Assembly: GCF_027451485.1 (NCBI RefSeq)
Contig: NZ_DAIDJE010000206.1
Location: forward strand, 38,486 to 102,485
Origin: Bradyrhizobium sp.
GTDB taxonomy: Bacteria; Pseudomonadota; Alphaproteobacteria; Rhizobiales; Xanthobacteraceae
Direction: 5' to 3'
DNA: 64,000 nt
Made by a program: the position numbers and the translations under genes. Within the stretch, counting starts at the first letter, position 1. Every line of letters begins with the position of its first letter. Below the pieces are notes generated by a model. It saw only the letters and a list, made by a program, of their open reading frames with translations. It made no database searches and was not told the DNA's origin. Shown here one piece after another: positions 52,514 to 61,522 of the stretch.

Positions 52514-53692
52514 ATGAAAAATCTCTCGCCCGGGATTCCCGTTCACCGTCGTTTCGCTCCGACCGCCTTGATGTTGGGCAATATCGCGACGGGCTGTTCG
52601 ATCCTGGCACCGGCCGGCATGCTGATCGAACTCGCGGCAGATCTCGACATCACGGTCCACACTGCGGGGCTCCTCGTGACCTTCGGTGCGATCATCCTCT
52701 GCATTGGCTCGCCGTTGACGGCGTGGCTGACCAGCCGGATCGAGCGACGCGCCTTGCTCGCGTTCACGCTTGCCGTTCTCGCGCTCGGTAATATTGCTTC
52801 GGCCTTCGCGCCCGATTATGCGGCGCTTCTGGCCATCCGCCTCGTGACGCTGGCGGTCGGCGCCCTGTACACGCCGCAGGCCGCAGGCACGGCGGCATTG
52901 ATCGTCCCAGCGGAAAAGCGCGGCGGTACCATCGCCTATGTATTCCTCGGCTGGTCGCTGGCAGCTGCTATCGGCTTGCCGCTGATCACCTTCCTGACCA
53001 GCCATTATGGCTGGCGCGCGGCCTATGGCAGCATCAGTATCATTGCAGTGGCGAGCTTGCTGTCGCTGCTCTGGCGATTGCCGAAGGGCCTGGTCGGGAC
53101 GCCCGTCGATCTCAAGACATGGACCGAGCTTGCGCGCAACCCGGTGATCGTTACGCTGCTCGGCATCACCACGCTATTGACGTCGGGTCAGTTCGCCGTC
53201 TTCACCTATATGGGGCCGCTGTTATCGAAGCTGACGCATGTCGGTCCCGATGCAGTGGGGCTGGTGTTCGGTATTTACGGTGTCTGCGGCTTCATCGGGC
53301 TCGTGATCATCAGCAATATCGTTGATTCCTGGGGTCCCCTGAAGGCATCGGTGCTGTCCGTCGGACTGGTGCTGGCCGGAGTTGCCGGCTGGGCGCTGAG
53401 CGCGGGCTTCTATTCGCTGACGGCCGCGGCGGTTGCGATCTGGGGACTGGGTTTTGCATCCAGCAATTCGATGCAACAGGTGCGGCTCGTCGCTGCTGCG
53501 CCTCCGCTTGCCTCGGCCTCGGTCGCACTCAACACGTCATGCTTGTATGTCGGGCAGGCGATCGGGTCTGCGATCGGTGGCCTGTTGTACGCGCATGAAC
53601 GTCTTCATGGTGTCGGTTATGCGGGTGCGGCATTTGTCGCGCTGGCGCTGGTCATGGTGGTTCTGACACGGCGCCTCGAGACGCCGGCCTGA
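52514..53692 (+). CDS. Major facilitator superfamily transporter (DHA1-type)
   Basis: A 392-residue inner-membrane transporter with 12 predicted helices, the usual MFS length. The loop after helix 2 reads GSPLTAWLTSRIERRALL, a variant of motif A. Helix 5 has the WRAAYGSIS region seen in drug/arabinose exporters of the DHA1 family, such as AraJ-like proteins. Substrate unknown. It is convergent with the alpha/beta hydrolase gene, 14 bases apart. Confidence 0.85.
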   Translation: MKNLSPGIPVHRRFAPTALMLGNIATGCSILAPAGMLIELAADLDITVHTAGLLVTFGAIILCIGSPLTAWLTSRIERRALLAFTLAVLALGNIASAFAPDYAALLAIRLVTLAVGALYTPQAAGTAALIVPAEKRGGTIAYVFLGWSLAAAIGLPLITFLTSHYGWRAAYGSISIIAVASLLSLLWRLPKGLVGTPVDLKTWTELARNPVIVTLLGITTLLTSGQFAVFTYMGPLLSKLTHVGPDAVGLVFGIYGVCGFIGLVIISNIVDSWGPLKASVLSVGLVLAGVAGWALSAGFYSLTAAAVAIWGLGFASSNSMQQVRLVAAAPPLASASVALNTSCLYVGQAIGSAIGGLLYAHERLHGVGYAGAAFVALALVMVVLTRRLETPA

Positions 53693-53706
53693 AGCCCGAC
53701 CGTTGT

Positions 53707-54909
53707 CTATCTGCTGATCGGCGTACCGGAGCCGCTGGCCGCATAGCGCGTCAGCGCCGGTGTCAACGACATCTTGGCGAGCACTTTGCGGATCGGCTCG
53801 TCGGACCACGCATGCGTGACATAGTCGCGGTGCCGCACGCCATCGGGCGTCTTGACGAAAATGACACTGCCGGGGCGCAAGGGACCGTCGATGTCGTCCG
53901 AGACAGCGATGCCCTTGTCGCGGATCATCTGCATCAGCTCGCGATCATGCGGCTGGGTATAGCGGGTATAGGCACTGACGAAGAATCCCGAGCGGTTGTT
54001 GGCAACCCAGGAGGCGAACTTGTCGAGTTCGCCATAGACCGCATCGAGCAGCACGACGCCGCGGATGCGATTGCCGACTCCGCCGACATCCAGGCTGTAT
54101 GCGGTCGGAAGGAAGCCGCCGCTATAGCCAACGATCACGATCGGCATATTGGCAAAAGTCTTGGCCGCGGCCGGATCGCCGTAGAGTTTTGCCAGATGAT
54201 CGGCCGATTCATTGATAAATCGCTTGAGACCGCCAGGCTGCCAGAACTTGCCGGCACTGGAATCGGCGGCATCGACGGCAAGCTGCGGCGCGAGCAGCAC
54301 GGCGTTGGCGCCTGATTCCGAAATCTGTTGCGGCACGCGTTGACGGTCGCGCACGTCGCGCTCCAGCGTCGCGCCGTTGCCGTGGAAGAACACGACGATC
54401 ACGCCGGGCTTGTTGATGTCGAAATGTTCGGGCACGTGCATCAGCACGCGATTGTCGTTGAAGGTCTCGTCCTGCCAGAAGACGCGGCCTGAATAGCTGC
54501 GGTGGCCGCGCCGTTCTCCGTTGGAGACGTTCAGGAACGGTGCGTCCGTGCGTGGATTGTTGCCGTCATAGGGGAAGGCCGATGATTTCAGCCCGATCAG
54601 CGCGGTCTGATCTTCGCGCTGCGGACGCTGGTAGGGGATCACCGGCGCCAGCGAGGCAACGCGATAGGATTTGGTTTGCACGATGCGCCGGTTTTGCGCA
54701 TCAGCCGTGTTCGCCGGGCGCTGCTGCAAGCTTTCCGCCGCGGTCGGGAAGCGGTCGTTGAATTGCGGTTTGGGGAAGCGGTCGTCGAAGGTATCGCCGC
54801 TCGAGCCTTGAATGTTGGCGGCCAGCGTCCCCGCACTCGGCGAGTTGCCGCATTGGGCGAGTGTGAGCGAGAGCGGGATCAGGAGCAAAAGGCGGACAAG
54901 CCAGCGCAT
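53707..54909 (-). CDS. Exported alpha/beta hydrolase-like protein
   Basis: A 400-residue protein with an N-terminal signal (MRWLVRLLLLIPLSLTLAQC). Cys20 might be lipidated, but Gln at -1 is atypical for a lipobox. A region of low complexity (about 25-90) precedes the hydrolase domain: VVFFHGNGAT (oxyanion), GYSGG (nucleophile Ser), and a C-terminal His in RDYVTHAW. Substrate unknown. The start at 54909 fits the signal; the frame is open to 55026. Confidence 0.7.
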   Translation of the reverse strand: MRWLVRLLLLIPLSLTLAQCGNSPSAGTLAANIQGSSGDTFDDRFPKPQFNDRFPTAAESLQQRPANTADAQNRRIVQTKSYRVASLAPVIPYQRPQREDQTALIGLKSSAFPYDGNNPRTDAPFLNVSNGERRGHRSYSGRVFWQDETFNDNRVLMHVPEHFDINKPGVIVVFFHGNGATLERDVRDRQRVPQQISESGANAVLLAPQLAVDAADSSAGKFWQPGGLKRFINESADHLAKLYGDPAAAKTFANMPIVIVGYSGGFLPTAYSLDVGGVGNRIRGVVLLDAVYGELDKFASWVANNRSGFFVSAYTRYTQPHDRELMQMIRDKGIAVSDDIDGPLRPGSVIFVKTPDGVRHRDYVTHAWSDEPIRKVLAKMSLTPALTRYAASGSGTPISR

Positions 54910-55292
54910 CGGCGAGACGGCACGCGAAAGCGCAACGCACGTCGTGCCCGGTTTCCAGGGCAACTTCACGCAACCGCAGCTTTCAGATTTCGGATTGGCC
55001 CCGACCATCCACCCCTTTGCCCCCAACAGCCATCCAGCGGCTGATGTCAGCGCGTTTGTGTTGCGGTGACGTTAATCCTCCGGAAATCTTCCCCATTTCC
55101 GGAAACGGCCTTGGGAACACGGAATCGTGTCCTCATTGTGGGAAGGGCGCACTTCTTCCCAAGCAGCCGGACGATATTGGTATTATATAACCGCTCCTGA
55201 TGGATGGATCTCGGGGCTGGGGCTTCCTTGAATTGGCCCCAGCCTGCCTGCACGATGAAACTGCAGGGCATGGCGCCCGTGTGCGGGTGAAC
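54910..55292. other. Divergent intergenic region with two hairpins
   Basis: A 383-base gap. TCCGGAAAT at 55079-55087 is perfectly inverted at 55095-55103 with a seven-base loop. GGCTGGGGC at 55215-55223 is inverted at 55236-55244, in the likely leader of the permease gene. An AT-rich TATTATATAA lies near 55180-55189 and could be its -10 region. No gene or known riboswitch is recognised. Confidence 0.45.
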
Positions 55293-56666
55293 ATGGCGGC
55301 ATCTGAGACCGAAGGCATGGCGTGGGGAGGTCCGCTCTCCAGCGGATCGAACGTCTCCGTCGCTGTTGCAACCGCCATCGTCGTGGCCGACATGATCGGC
55401 GTCGGCGTCTTCACGAGCCTCGGCTTCCAGGTCAAGGACATTCCCTCCGGTTTTGCCATTCTCGCGCTCTGGACGGTGGGCGGCATCGTCGCGCTATGCG
55501 GCGTGTTTTCATACAGCGAATTGGGCGCCATGTTTCCGCGCTCGAGCGGCGAGTACAATTTCCTCAGCCGCGCCTATCATCCCGCCTTTGGCTTTGTCGC
55601 CGGTTTCGTCTCGGCGACTGTCGGCTTTGCGGCGCCGGTGGCGCTTGCGGCGATGGCGTTGGAGCAGTACGGGCGCGCGATCGTGCCAAATGCGCCGCCG
55701 CTTTCGCTTGCGATCGGAATCGTCTGGGCGGTATCGCTCGTCCAACTCGCGGGCGTCAGGCATTCCTCGATTTTCCAATTGATCGCGACGGTCCTGAAGG
55801 TGGTGCTGATCACGGCTTTCCTGATCGCGGGCTTCGTCATCGGCCAGGGGCAAGATGTATCGTTCGCGCCGCAAGTCCGAGATATCGGCTATGTCGCCAG
55901 TGCGCCGTTTGCGATCGGGCTCGTCTTCGTGATGTATTCGTTTTCGGGCTGGAATGCCGCGACCTATATCATCGGCGAGATGCGCGATGCCGACCAGAAT
56001 TTGCCGCGCGCGTTGTTCACGGGCACGCTGATCGTGCTGGTGCTTTATGTCGCGCTGAACGCGGTCTTCCTTCATACGGCACCGATCGACAAGCTGGCTG
56101 GACAGATCGATGTCGCACGCATTGCGGGCAGCTATATTTTCGGCGAGACCGGAGGCCGTATCGTTGGAGCGATGATCTGCATCGGGCTGATATCGTCGGT
56201 CAGCGCCATGATGTGGATCGGTCCGCGCGTCATGATGACGATGGGAGAGGATATCCCGGCGTTGCGCGTATTTGCCCGCAGATCGACGCAAGGAGCGCCG
56301 GCATACGCCATCCTGTTCCAGTTGACGGTCGCAACGCTGATGTTGTTCACCCGCAGCTTCGAGGCGGTGCTCGACTTCATCCAGTTTTCGCTGCTGTTCT
56401 GCTCCTTCTTTACGGTGCTCGGCGTCATCAAGCTGCGCATCATGAGGCCCGACCTGCCAAGGCCGTACCGCGCCTGGGGATACCCGGTCACGCCCGTGAT
56501 TTTCCTCCTCGTGACACTTTTCATGATGTACTATCTGGTCGTCGATCGGCCGCTCCAGTCCTTTTTTGGCGCACTGATCATGGTGTCAGGCCTGTTGATT
56601 TACCTGGTTTTCCGCAAGCGCGACGCCGGCGCTGCGAGTTCATCGCCGAGGGCAGGTCGCAAATAA
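55293..56666 (+). CDS. APC family amino acid permease
   Basis: A 457-residue inner-membrane transporter with about 12 helices. The first-helix motif AIVVADMIGVGVFTSLG (unwound GxG substrate site) and the helix 6 region VMYSFSGWNAATYIIGE identify the APC superfamily. An antiporter or uniporter of amino acids is expected; the ligand is unknown. The start at 55293 has GGGTGA upstream; the frame is open to 55200. The next gene starts one base after its stop and is probably cotranscribed. Confidence 0.86.
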   Translation: MAASETEGMAWGGPLSSGSNVSVAVATAIVVADMIGVGVFTSLGFQVKDIPSGFAILALWTVGGIVALCGVFSYSELGAMFPRSSGEYNFLSRAYHPAFGFVAGFVSATVGFAAPVALAAMALEQYGRAIVPNAPPLSLAIGIVWAVSLVQLAGVRHSSIFQLIATVLKVVLITAFLIAGFVIGQGQDVSFAPQVRDIGYVASAPFAIGLVFVMYSFSGWNAATYIIGEMRDADQNLPRALFTGTLIVLVLYVALNAVFLHTAPIDKLAGQIDVARIAGSYIFGETGGRIVGAMICIGLISSVSAMMWIGPRVMMTMGEDIPALRVFARRSTQGAPAYAILFQLTVATLMLFTRSFEAVLDFIQFSLLFCSFFTVLGVIKLRIMRPDLPRPYRAWGYPVTPVIFLLVTLFMMYYLVVDRPLQSFFGALIMVSGLLIYLVFRKRDAGAASSSPRAGRK

Positions 56667-56667
56667 G

Positions 56668-57903
56668 ATGCTTCACACACTGAAAATCGTTGTGGCCGCT
56701 GCGGCCTTGCTATTTGCAGCAGCGCTCACTGACGCGCGTGCGTCTGATGCGCCGACGGCCGACGATACCGCGCGGTTTTTGGCCGGCATGATGCCGTCCG
56801 CCGATTCGCCGCTGACGCCGCTGACCAGGGATCCGGCCTGGCAGCGCCATTCGAGGCTTTTCGATTCCGCATTCGGCCAACTCGATCAGCGGCAGATATC
56901 GAAGGTCCGCGCCTGGTCGGAGGCCAATATCGCGGCGCCAAAGCCCACGATGTTTTACATGTTTTCGGGCCCGGACTTTCTTTACGCCAACGCATTCTAT
57001 CCCGGTGCCACCACCTACGTGCTGAGTGCGCTCGAGCCGCCGGGGGCGATCCCGGACCTGACGAAGGTATCACGTGGCAGCGTTGCGGCTGCCTTGTCCA
57101 ATGTCGAGCATTCGCTCGGCTCTATTCTCAGCTTCTCCTTTTTCATCACCAAGAAAATGAAGGTGGACCTGCACGAGGGGGACCTCACCGGTGCGATGCC
57201 GCTGCTGTATATATTCCTGGCGCGCTCCGGCAAGACCATCAAGAATGTCTCGACTGTTGCGCTCGACGCAAAGGGCAGCGCGTACTTCGCCAGCGAGAAC
57301 TCCGGCCCCAATGCCGTGCACGGAGTTCGCATCGTGTTTGCGGGAGGCGATGGCATCGACAAGACGCTGTACTATTTCTCGACCGATCTCTCAAACTCCA
57401 GCGCCAGAGCGAGCGGCTTTTTGAAATTCTGCGCCACGCTCGCCCCCGGCAACAGCCTGATCAAGAGCGCGTCCTATCTGATGCACTCCGCCAACTTCTC
57501 GACGGTGCGCGATTTCCTTCTCGCCCACAGCGCGACCATCATTCAGGACGATTCCGGAATCCCGCTGGACTACTACGCCGCCAGGAAGTGGCGCTTGTTC
57601 CCGTTCGGCCGCTACGCCGGTCCGATCGCCGAGTTCCCGAGCAAATATCAGGAATCTTATGCCGAACTGTTTCAGCGCGCCCAGCCGCTCGATTTCGGCA
57701 TCGGCTATCGCTGGCGCTCGCATGAATCGAACTTGCTGCTCGCCGTGCGCTTGCCGGATGATGGCGCGGCGACCGCAGACGCCACGCCCTCGACCGAGGC
57801 GGTTCCTCCGCCGCCGAGGCCCAGGCGGCCGCGCAGGTCTCGTCAGTTGTCGGCCCAGCCGCCGCCACCCGAGCCGTGGCACGGATTTCTCTGGTTTCAG
57901 TGA
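56668..57903 (+). CDS. Exported uncharacterised protein
   Basis: A 411-residue protein with a signal peptide (about 1-25, ending ARAS). The mature part is mixed alpha/beta with no cysteines except one near 250 (FLKFCATL) and contains the conserved-looking MFYMFSGPDFLYANAFYP block (about 94-111). A Pro/Arg-rich tail begins near 375. I do not recognise the family. Its start directly follows the permease stop, so the two are likely an operon. A frameshift in the last 30 codons is possible but unproven. Confidence 0.7.
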   Translation: MLHTLKIVVAAAALLFAAALTDARASDAPTADDTARFLAGMMPSADSPLTPLTRDPAWQRHSRLFDSAFGQLDQRQISKVRAWSEANIAAPKPTMFYMFSGPDFLYANAFYPGATTYVLSALEPPGAIPDLTKVSRGSVAAALSNVEHSLGSILSFSFFITKKMKVDLHEGDLTGAMPLLYIFLARSGKTIKNVSTVALDAKGSAYFASENSGPNAVHGVRIVFAGGDGIDKTLYYFSTDLSNSSARASGFLKFCATLAPGNSLIKSASYLMHSANFSTVRDFLLAHSATIIQDDSGIPLDYYAARKWRLFPFGRYAGPIAEFPSKYQESYAELFQRAQPLDFGIGYRWRSHESNLLLAVRLPDDGAATADATPSTEAVPPPPRPRRPRRSRQLSAQPPPPEPWHGFLWFQ

Positions 57904-57965
57904 GCCGCTGAAGCCTGTCGGCGCGGGTACATCAAGCTCGCCGCAGGCCGACGCGGCGAAGAACA

Positions 57966-58322
57966 TCACGGCGAGTTGACCCCGCGCCAGCGTCCGTATT
58001 TCCACGGTAAATACCACCGCGCACCGTCAGGTCTCGTGGCCGGCACGTTGTCGATGCCGGAGGTGCCGAACGGTTGACAACGCAGCAGCCGCGCCAGCGT
58101 CATCCATCCGCCAGCCCACAATCCGAAGCGTCCTATCGCTTCATCCGCATACACGGAGCATGTCGGCAAATGCCTGCAATTATAGCCAACCAGCGGAGAG
58201 AGCGTGTGACGGTACAGCCAGATCATCGCACGACCGGTTTGCCGCGGCAGATGTTCGACGTTGTGAGCGCAAGTCGCGCAATGGGCTGACAGCCGGTTTA
58301 GCTTGAAGAACGAATGCTTCAT
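57966..58322 (-). CDS. yidD: Membrane protein insertion efficiency factor
   Basis: A 118-residue protein of the YidD family (DUF37), which assists YidC-dependent membrane insertion at the inner membrane. The YRHTLSPLVGYNCRHLPTCSVYADEAI block (two Cys, about 37-63) and GWMTLARLLRCQPF are diagnostic. The N-terminal 30 residues with three Cys/His-rich positions are longer than in E. coli. It is separate here from rpmH/rnpA, as in many relatives of Bradyrhizobium. Confidence 0.9.
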   Translation of the reverse strand: MKHSFFKLNRLSAHCATCAHNVEHLPRQTGRAMIWLYRHTLSPLVGYNCRHLPTCSVYADEAIGRFGLWAGGWMTLARLLRCQPFGTSGIDNVPATRPDGARWYLPWKYGRWRGVNSP

Positions 58323-58553
58323 GAAAGTCGTGCCACGATGTCGTGTGGGCTGTCTGGTTCCACATGGGAACCCGTCTGCGTCAATAATTGTGCCACAGTT
58401 TTGGAAATATCAACCGTCTGCGCCGCGGCGCAACAAGCGCTCTATAGACGGTTCGGGTAACTGCGTTTACGCTTTTTGACGTGGGGATGACAGAATCGTT
58501 TTCGTGTTGAACCGATCCGGCCGCGGCTTGGCGTTGCGGGGGGAGGAACCAAA

Positions 58554-59456
58554 TTGAAACTCGTCAGACTTCGCTTCCGTGGCTTGGCGCTTATGGCTCT
58601 TGCCACTCTGTGTGTTGCCGTGCCAGGCATTCTGGCCGCACTTGGGGGGCTGGCGCACGCCGACGGAACGTTGGAGGAGCGCAAGCTTCCGATGCAGTTC
58701 AGCTGGGTGGCCTGCCAGCCGCATTGCGGCGGATGGATCAGCGCCGTCGGCATCGTGACCGCGGACAGCCCGCAGGAATTCGAGGATTTCGCAAAAGGAC
58801 GTGACCTTCATGGCGCGACGATCGTGCTGGATTCCAGCGGCGGCTCGGTCAACGACGCCATCACGCTTGGCCGCCGCTTCCGCGGCCTCGGTCTGATGAC
58901 GACGGTCGGCACAAGCGTCCTGACCCACACGGCGCAAGGCGAACGCGACGTTATCGACCCCGACGCCTATTGCGAGTCGATGTGCGTGTTTCTCCTGCTG
59001 TCCGGCAAGACGCGCTATGTGCCGGAGGCGGCGCATGTGCGGGTGCACCAGATCTGGATGGGTGACCGTGCCGACGACGCGAAGGCCGCGAACTATTCCG
59101 CCGACGATCTCATGATCGTTGAACGCGATATTGGGCGCCTTGCCAAATACACTTTCGAAATGGGCGGCGCCGGCGACCTGCTTGCACTCTCGCTCAGCAT
59201 TCCGCCGTGGGAAGAATTGCACGAATTGTCCCGCGAGGAATTGCGGCTGACCAATCTGGTCACCACCGATGCCGTCGCTGAAGTGCTGCCCTCGACAGGC
59301 GGATCGGTCATGCAGGCGGTGGCCACGAAACCGGTGCAGGATCGCTTCGTCAGCAACGCAGTCGGCGACGAGCAGGCCAAACCCGTTGCCAAATCCACCC
59401 GGACCGCCGAGGCGCTGACTCCGACCGCCAGTGTGGCCGCAGCGCCGGCCCAGTAA
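58554..59456 (+). CDS. Exported ClpP-fold protein (COG3904-like), paralogue
   Basis: A 300-residue protein with a TTG start preceded by a strong GGGGGGAGG site. A signal peptide (about 1-36, ending AHA) is followed by a ClpP-like core: VLDSSGGSVNDAITLG (91-106), CESMC at 140-144 with Ser142 as presumed nucleophile and His165 in VRVHQ. The CxSxC motif is shared with the protein at 51142-52392. Probably periplasmic; catalysis is an inference. It is convergent with the NifU-like gene. Confidence 0.72.
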   Translation: MKLVRLRFRGLALMALATLCVAVPGILAALGGLAHADGTLEERKLPMQFSWVACQPHCGGWISAVGIVTADSPQEFEDFAKGRDLHGATIVLDSSGGSVNDAITLGRRFRGLGLMTTVGTSVLTHTAQGERDVIDPDAYCESMCVFLLLSGKTRYVPEAAHVRVHQIWMGDRADDAKAANYSADDLMIVERDIGRLAKYTFEMGGAGDLLALSLSIPPWEELHELSREELRLTNLVTTDAVAEVLPSTGGSVMQAVATKPVQDRFVSNAVGDEQAKPVAKSTRTAEALTPTASVAAAPAQ

Positions 59457-59488
59457 ACGAGGCTTTGGCTTGAAGCGGTAGTCTGCTT

Positions 59489-59965
59489 TTACGCGGAGGC
59501 AGGCTGGGCCGCTTCCTTGCCGTTGGCCTTCGCTGCCGCTTTTGCCTCGATTTGTCCGATCGCGTCCACCACGGCGTCGAAAGTCAGCATCGTCGAAGCG
59601 TGGCGCGCCTTGTAGTCGCGGACCGGCTCGAGCACGGCGATCTCGGCCCATTTGCCCTCGGGCGGCTTGCCGTTTTCCTTCAGCATCTTGCGAACAGTCT
59701 CGCGCAGCGCCCGCAATTCGCTGGCAGTCGAGCCCACGACATTGGCTGCCATGATGGAGGAGGAGGCCTGGCCCAGCGCACAGGCCTTCACATCGTGGGC
59801 AAAGTCGGTAACCACGGGGCCGTCCATCTTGATATCGACCTTCACCGTCGATCCGCACAGTTTGGAATGCGCGGTGGCGGTGGCGTCGGGCGAGGGCAGG
59901 CGGCCGAGCCGGGGTATATTGCCGGCAAGTTCAATGATGCGCTTGTTGTAGACGTCGTTTAGCAT
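59489..59965 (-). CDS. NifU/IscU-like iron-sulfur scaffold protein with a missing ligand
   Basis: A 158-residue protein of the SufU/IscU fold. Cys37 (KLCGST) and Cys62 (KACALGQ) align with two of the three cluster-binding cysteines. Where the third cysteine is expected, the sequence reads RHASTML, with Ala. It therefore may bind a cluster through another ligand or act otherwise. The start at 59965 fits the family; the frame is open to 60097. Divergent from folE. Confidence 0.8.
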   Translation of the reverse strand: MLNDVYNKRIIELAGNIPRLGRLPSPDATATAHSKLCGSTVKVDIKMDGPVVTDFAHDVKACALGQASSSIMAANVVGSTASELRALRETVRKMLKENGKPPEGKWAEIAVLEPVRDYKARHASTMLTFDAVVDAIGQIEAKAAAKANGKEAAQPASA

Positions 59966-60189
59966 AGTCTGAACCCACGCTTCCCGCCCTTGGCGGCCAA
60001 GGAGCATGGTCCTATATATGGTTGGAAATGGTGGAAAAACACCCCGCCATTTTCGCAGGGTGGTCTGAAACAGGTACCCGTTGGCCACCGTAAGCAATCG
60101 TAATGGGGGGACTCAGGCGCTAGGTGGAACTTCCGCCCCGTCTGCCGGTGACACTCCGGTCCTTTTCTGACCGGTCGAACGGAGCTGAC

Positions 60190-60927
60190 ATGGACGCATT
60201 GATCAAATCCCTCCGCCCGAAGACCTCTGATTCCAAGCCTTCCGATCTGAAGACCTCAGATGTGAAGCCCTCCGAAACGAAGCCGGCGGATGTCCGTCCT
60301 GCCGAGCTTGATCCTTCCGAATTTCTGGCCGCTGCGGTTCGCGCCGATCAGCCGCGCCCGTCGCGCGCCGAGGCGGAATCCGCCGTGCAGACCCTGCTGA
60401 GCTATATTGGAGAAAATCCCGAGCGCGAGGGCCTTCTGGACACGCCGCGCCGCGTGGTGGAGGCCTTCGATGAACTGTACCAGGGTTACCACCAGTGCCC
60501 GGCCGAGGTACTCGACCGCACCTTCGGCGAGACGGCCGGCTATGACGATTTCGTCCTGGTCCGCGATATCGAATTCACCTCGCAATGCGAGCATCACATG
60601 ATGCCGTTCTACGGCCGGGCGCACATCGCTTATACGCCGGTCGAACGTGTCGTCGGCCTGTCTAAGCTCGCCCGGCTGACCGACATCTTTGCGCGACGGT
60701 TGCAGACCCAGGAACATCTGACGGCGCAGATTGCCGCGGCGATCGACGAGATTCTCAAGCCGCGCGGTGTTGCCGTCCTGATCGAGGCCGAGCATACCTG
60801 CATGTCGGTACGGGGGGTCGCCAAGCATGGTGCGATGACCTTCACCAGCCGCTACACCGGCATGTTCCGCGACAATCCGGCCGAGCAGGCCCGCTTCATC
60901 TCCCTGGTGCGAGTACCGCAGCGCTGA
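60190..60927 (+). CDS. folE: GTP cyclohydrolase I
   Basis: Cytosolic zinc enzyme that converts GTP to dihydroneopterin triphosphate, the first step of folate synthesis. The 245-residue protein has the catalytic domain from about 70: NPEREGLLDTPRRV, the zinc motif CEHHMMPF and the later Cys of TCMSVRG. An unusual 35-residue N-terminal extension repeats [K][TP]SD/E units. The start at 60190 follows GGAGCTGAC. hisI follows by 18 bases and is likely cotranscribed. Confidence 0.95.
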   Translation: MDALIKSLRPKTSDSKPSDLKTSDVKPSETKPADVRPAELDPSEFLAAAVRADQPRPSRAEAESAVQTLLSYIGENPEREGLLDTPRRVVEAFDELYQGYHQCPAEVLDRTFGETAGYDDFVLVRDIEFTSQCEHHMMPFYGRAHIAYTPVERVVGLSKLARLTDIFARRLQTQEHLTAQIAAAIDEILKPRGVAVLIEAEHTCMSVRGVAKHGAMTFTSRYTGMFRDNPAEQARFISLVRVPQR

Positions 60928-60945
60928 GGCGGAATCGGAGCTTTG

Positions 60946-61374
60946 GTGGCTAAATTGTCCGACAGTAACGAGATCGAAGAAGGGCTGAAGCTTCAGCCCA
61001 AATTCGACGCGAGCGGCCTCGTCACCTGCGTCGCTGCCGACGCGGCGACGTCCGAGGTGCTGATGGTCGCGCACATGAACGAGGAAGCGCTCCGCAGGAC
61101 GATCGCGAGCGGCGAGGCCTGGTATTTCAGCCGTTCGCGCGGGGAGCTGTGGCGCAAGGGCGAAACCTCCGGCCACGTCCAGCGCGTGGTTGAGATGCGT
61201 GTCGATTGCGATCAGGACGCGATCCTCCTTCGCGTCGAGCAGACCGGTGCGGCCTGCCACACCGGCCGTCGCTCCTGTTTCTATCGCAAGGTCGAAACTA
61301 CGGAGGGGAGATCGCGGCTGTCGTTCGTGAACGCAGAGCGCCAGTTCGACCCCAAGGCCGTCTACGGCGAGTAA
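60946..61374 (+). CDS. hisI: Phosphoribosyl-AMP cyclohydrolase
   Basis: Histidine-pathway enzyme opening the adenine ring of phosphoribosyl-AMP. The 142-residue protein is the stand-alone form without the HisE domain. It contains WYFSRSRGELWRKGETSGH and the zinc/magnesium site in DCDQDAILLRVEQ followed by ACHTGRRSCF. GTG start at 60946 with GGAG five bases upstream; a TTG lies three bases earlier. Placed with folE, as in relatives, and not in a his operon. Confidence 0.94.
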   Translation: MAKLSDSNEIEEGLKLQPKFDASGLVTCVAADAATSEVLMVAHMNEEALRRTIASGEAWYFSRSRGELWRKGETSGHVQRVVEMRVDCDQDAILLRVEQTGAACHTGRRSCFYRKVETTEGRSRLSFVNAERQFDPKAVYGE

Positions 61375-61407
61375 TCCGTGGGCTTCGGGCCCGCGCGGTG
61401 AGCCGTC

Positions 61408-61422
61408 TTAACGCCCTCTTAA
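61408..61422. promoter_or_regulatory. CtrA-type binding box (TTAA-N7-TTAA)
   Basis: TTAACGCCCTCTTAA, an exact match to the CtrA consensus with the preferred C after it. It lies 100 bases before the lytic transglycosylase start and 34 bases after hisI. Confidence 0.6.
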
Positions 61423-61522
61423 CCATAACCGCGGCAGTTTGGAGTCGGCTGAGCGCTGGTGGGAGCCTTCGCGTCGGTCGCCATAACTACGGGTGGTTTC
61501 GCGGGGGAGCGGAGACCAGGCA

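Noticed and set aside
54910..55292. Riboswitch upstream of the amino acid permease
   Set aside because: Two simple hairpins are present, but no conserved core of a known riboswitch could be recognised.
57840..57979. Possible C-terminal frameshift in the exported protein at 56668-57903, because another frame stays open to 57979
   Set aside because: Both frames are GC-rich and neither tail shows a motif, so there is no positive evidence for a shift.
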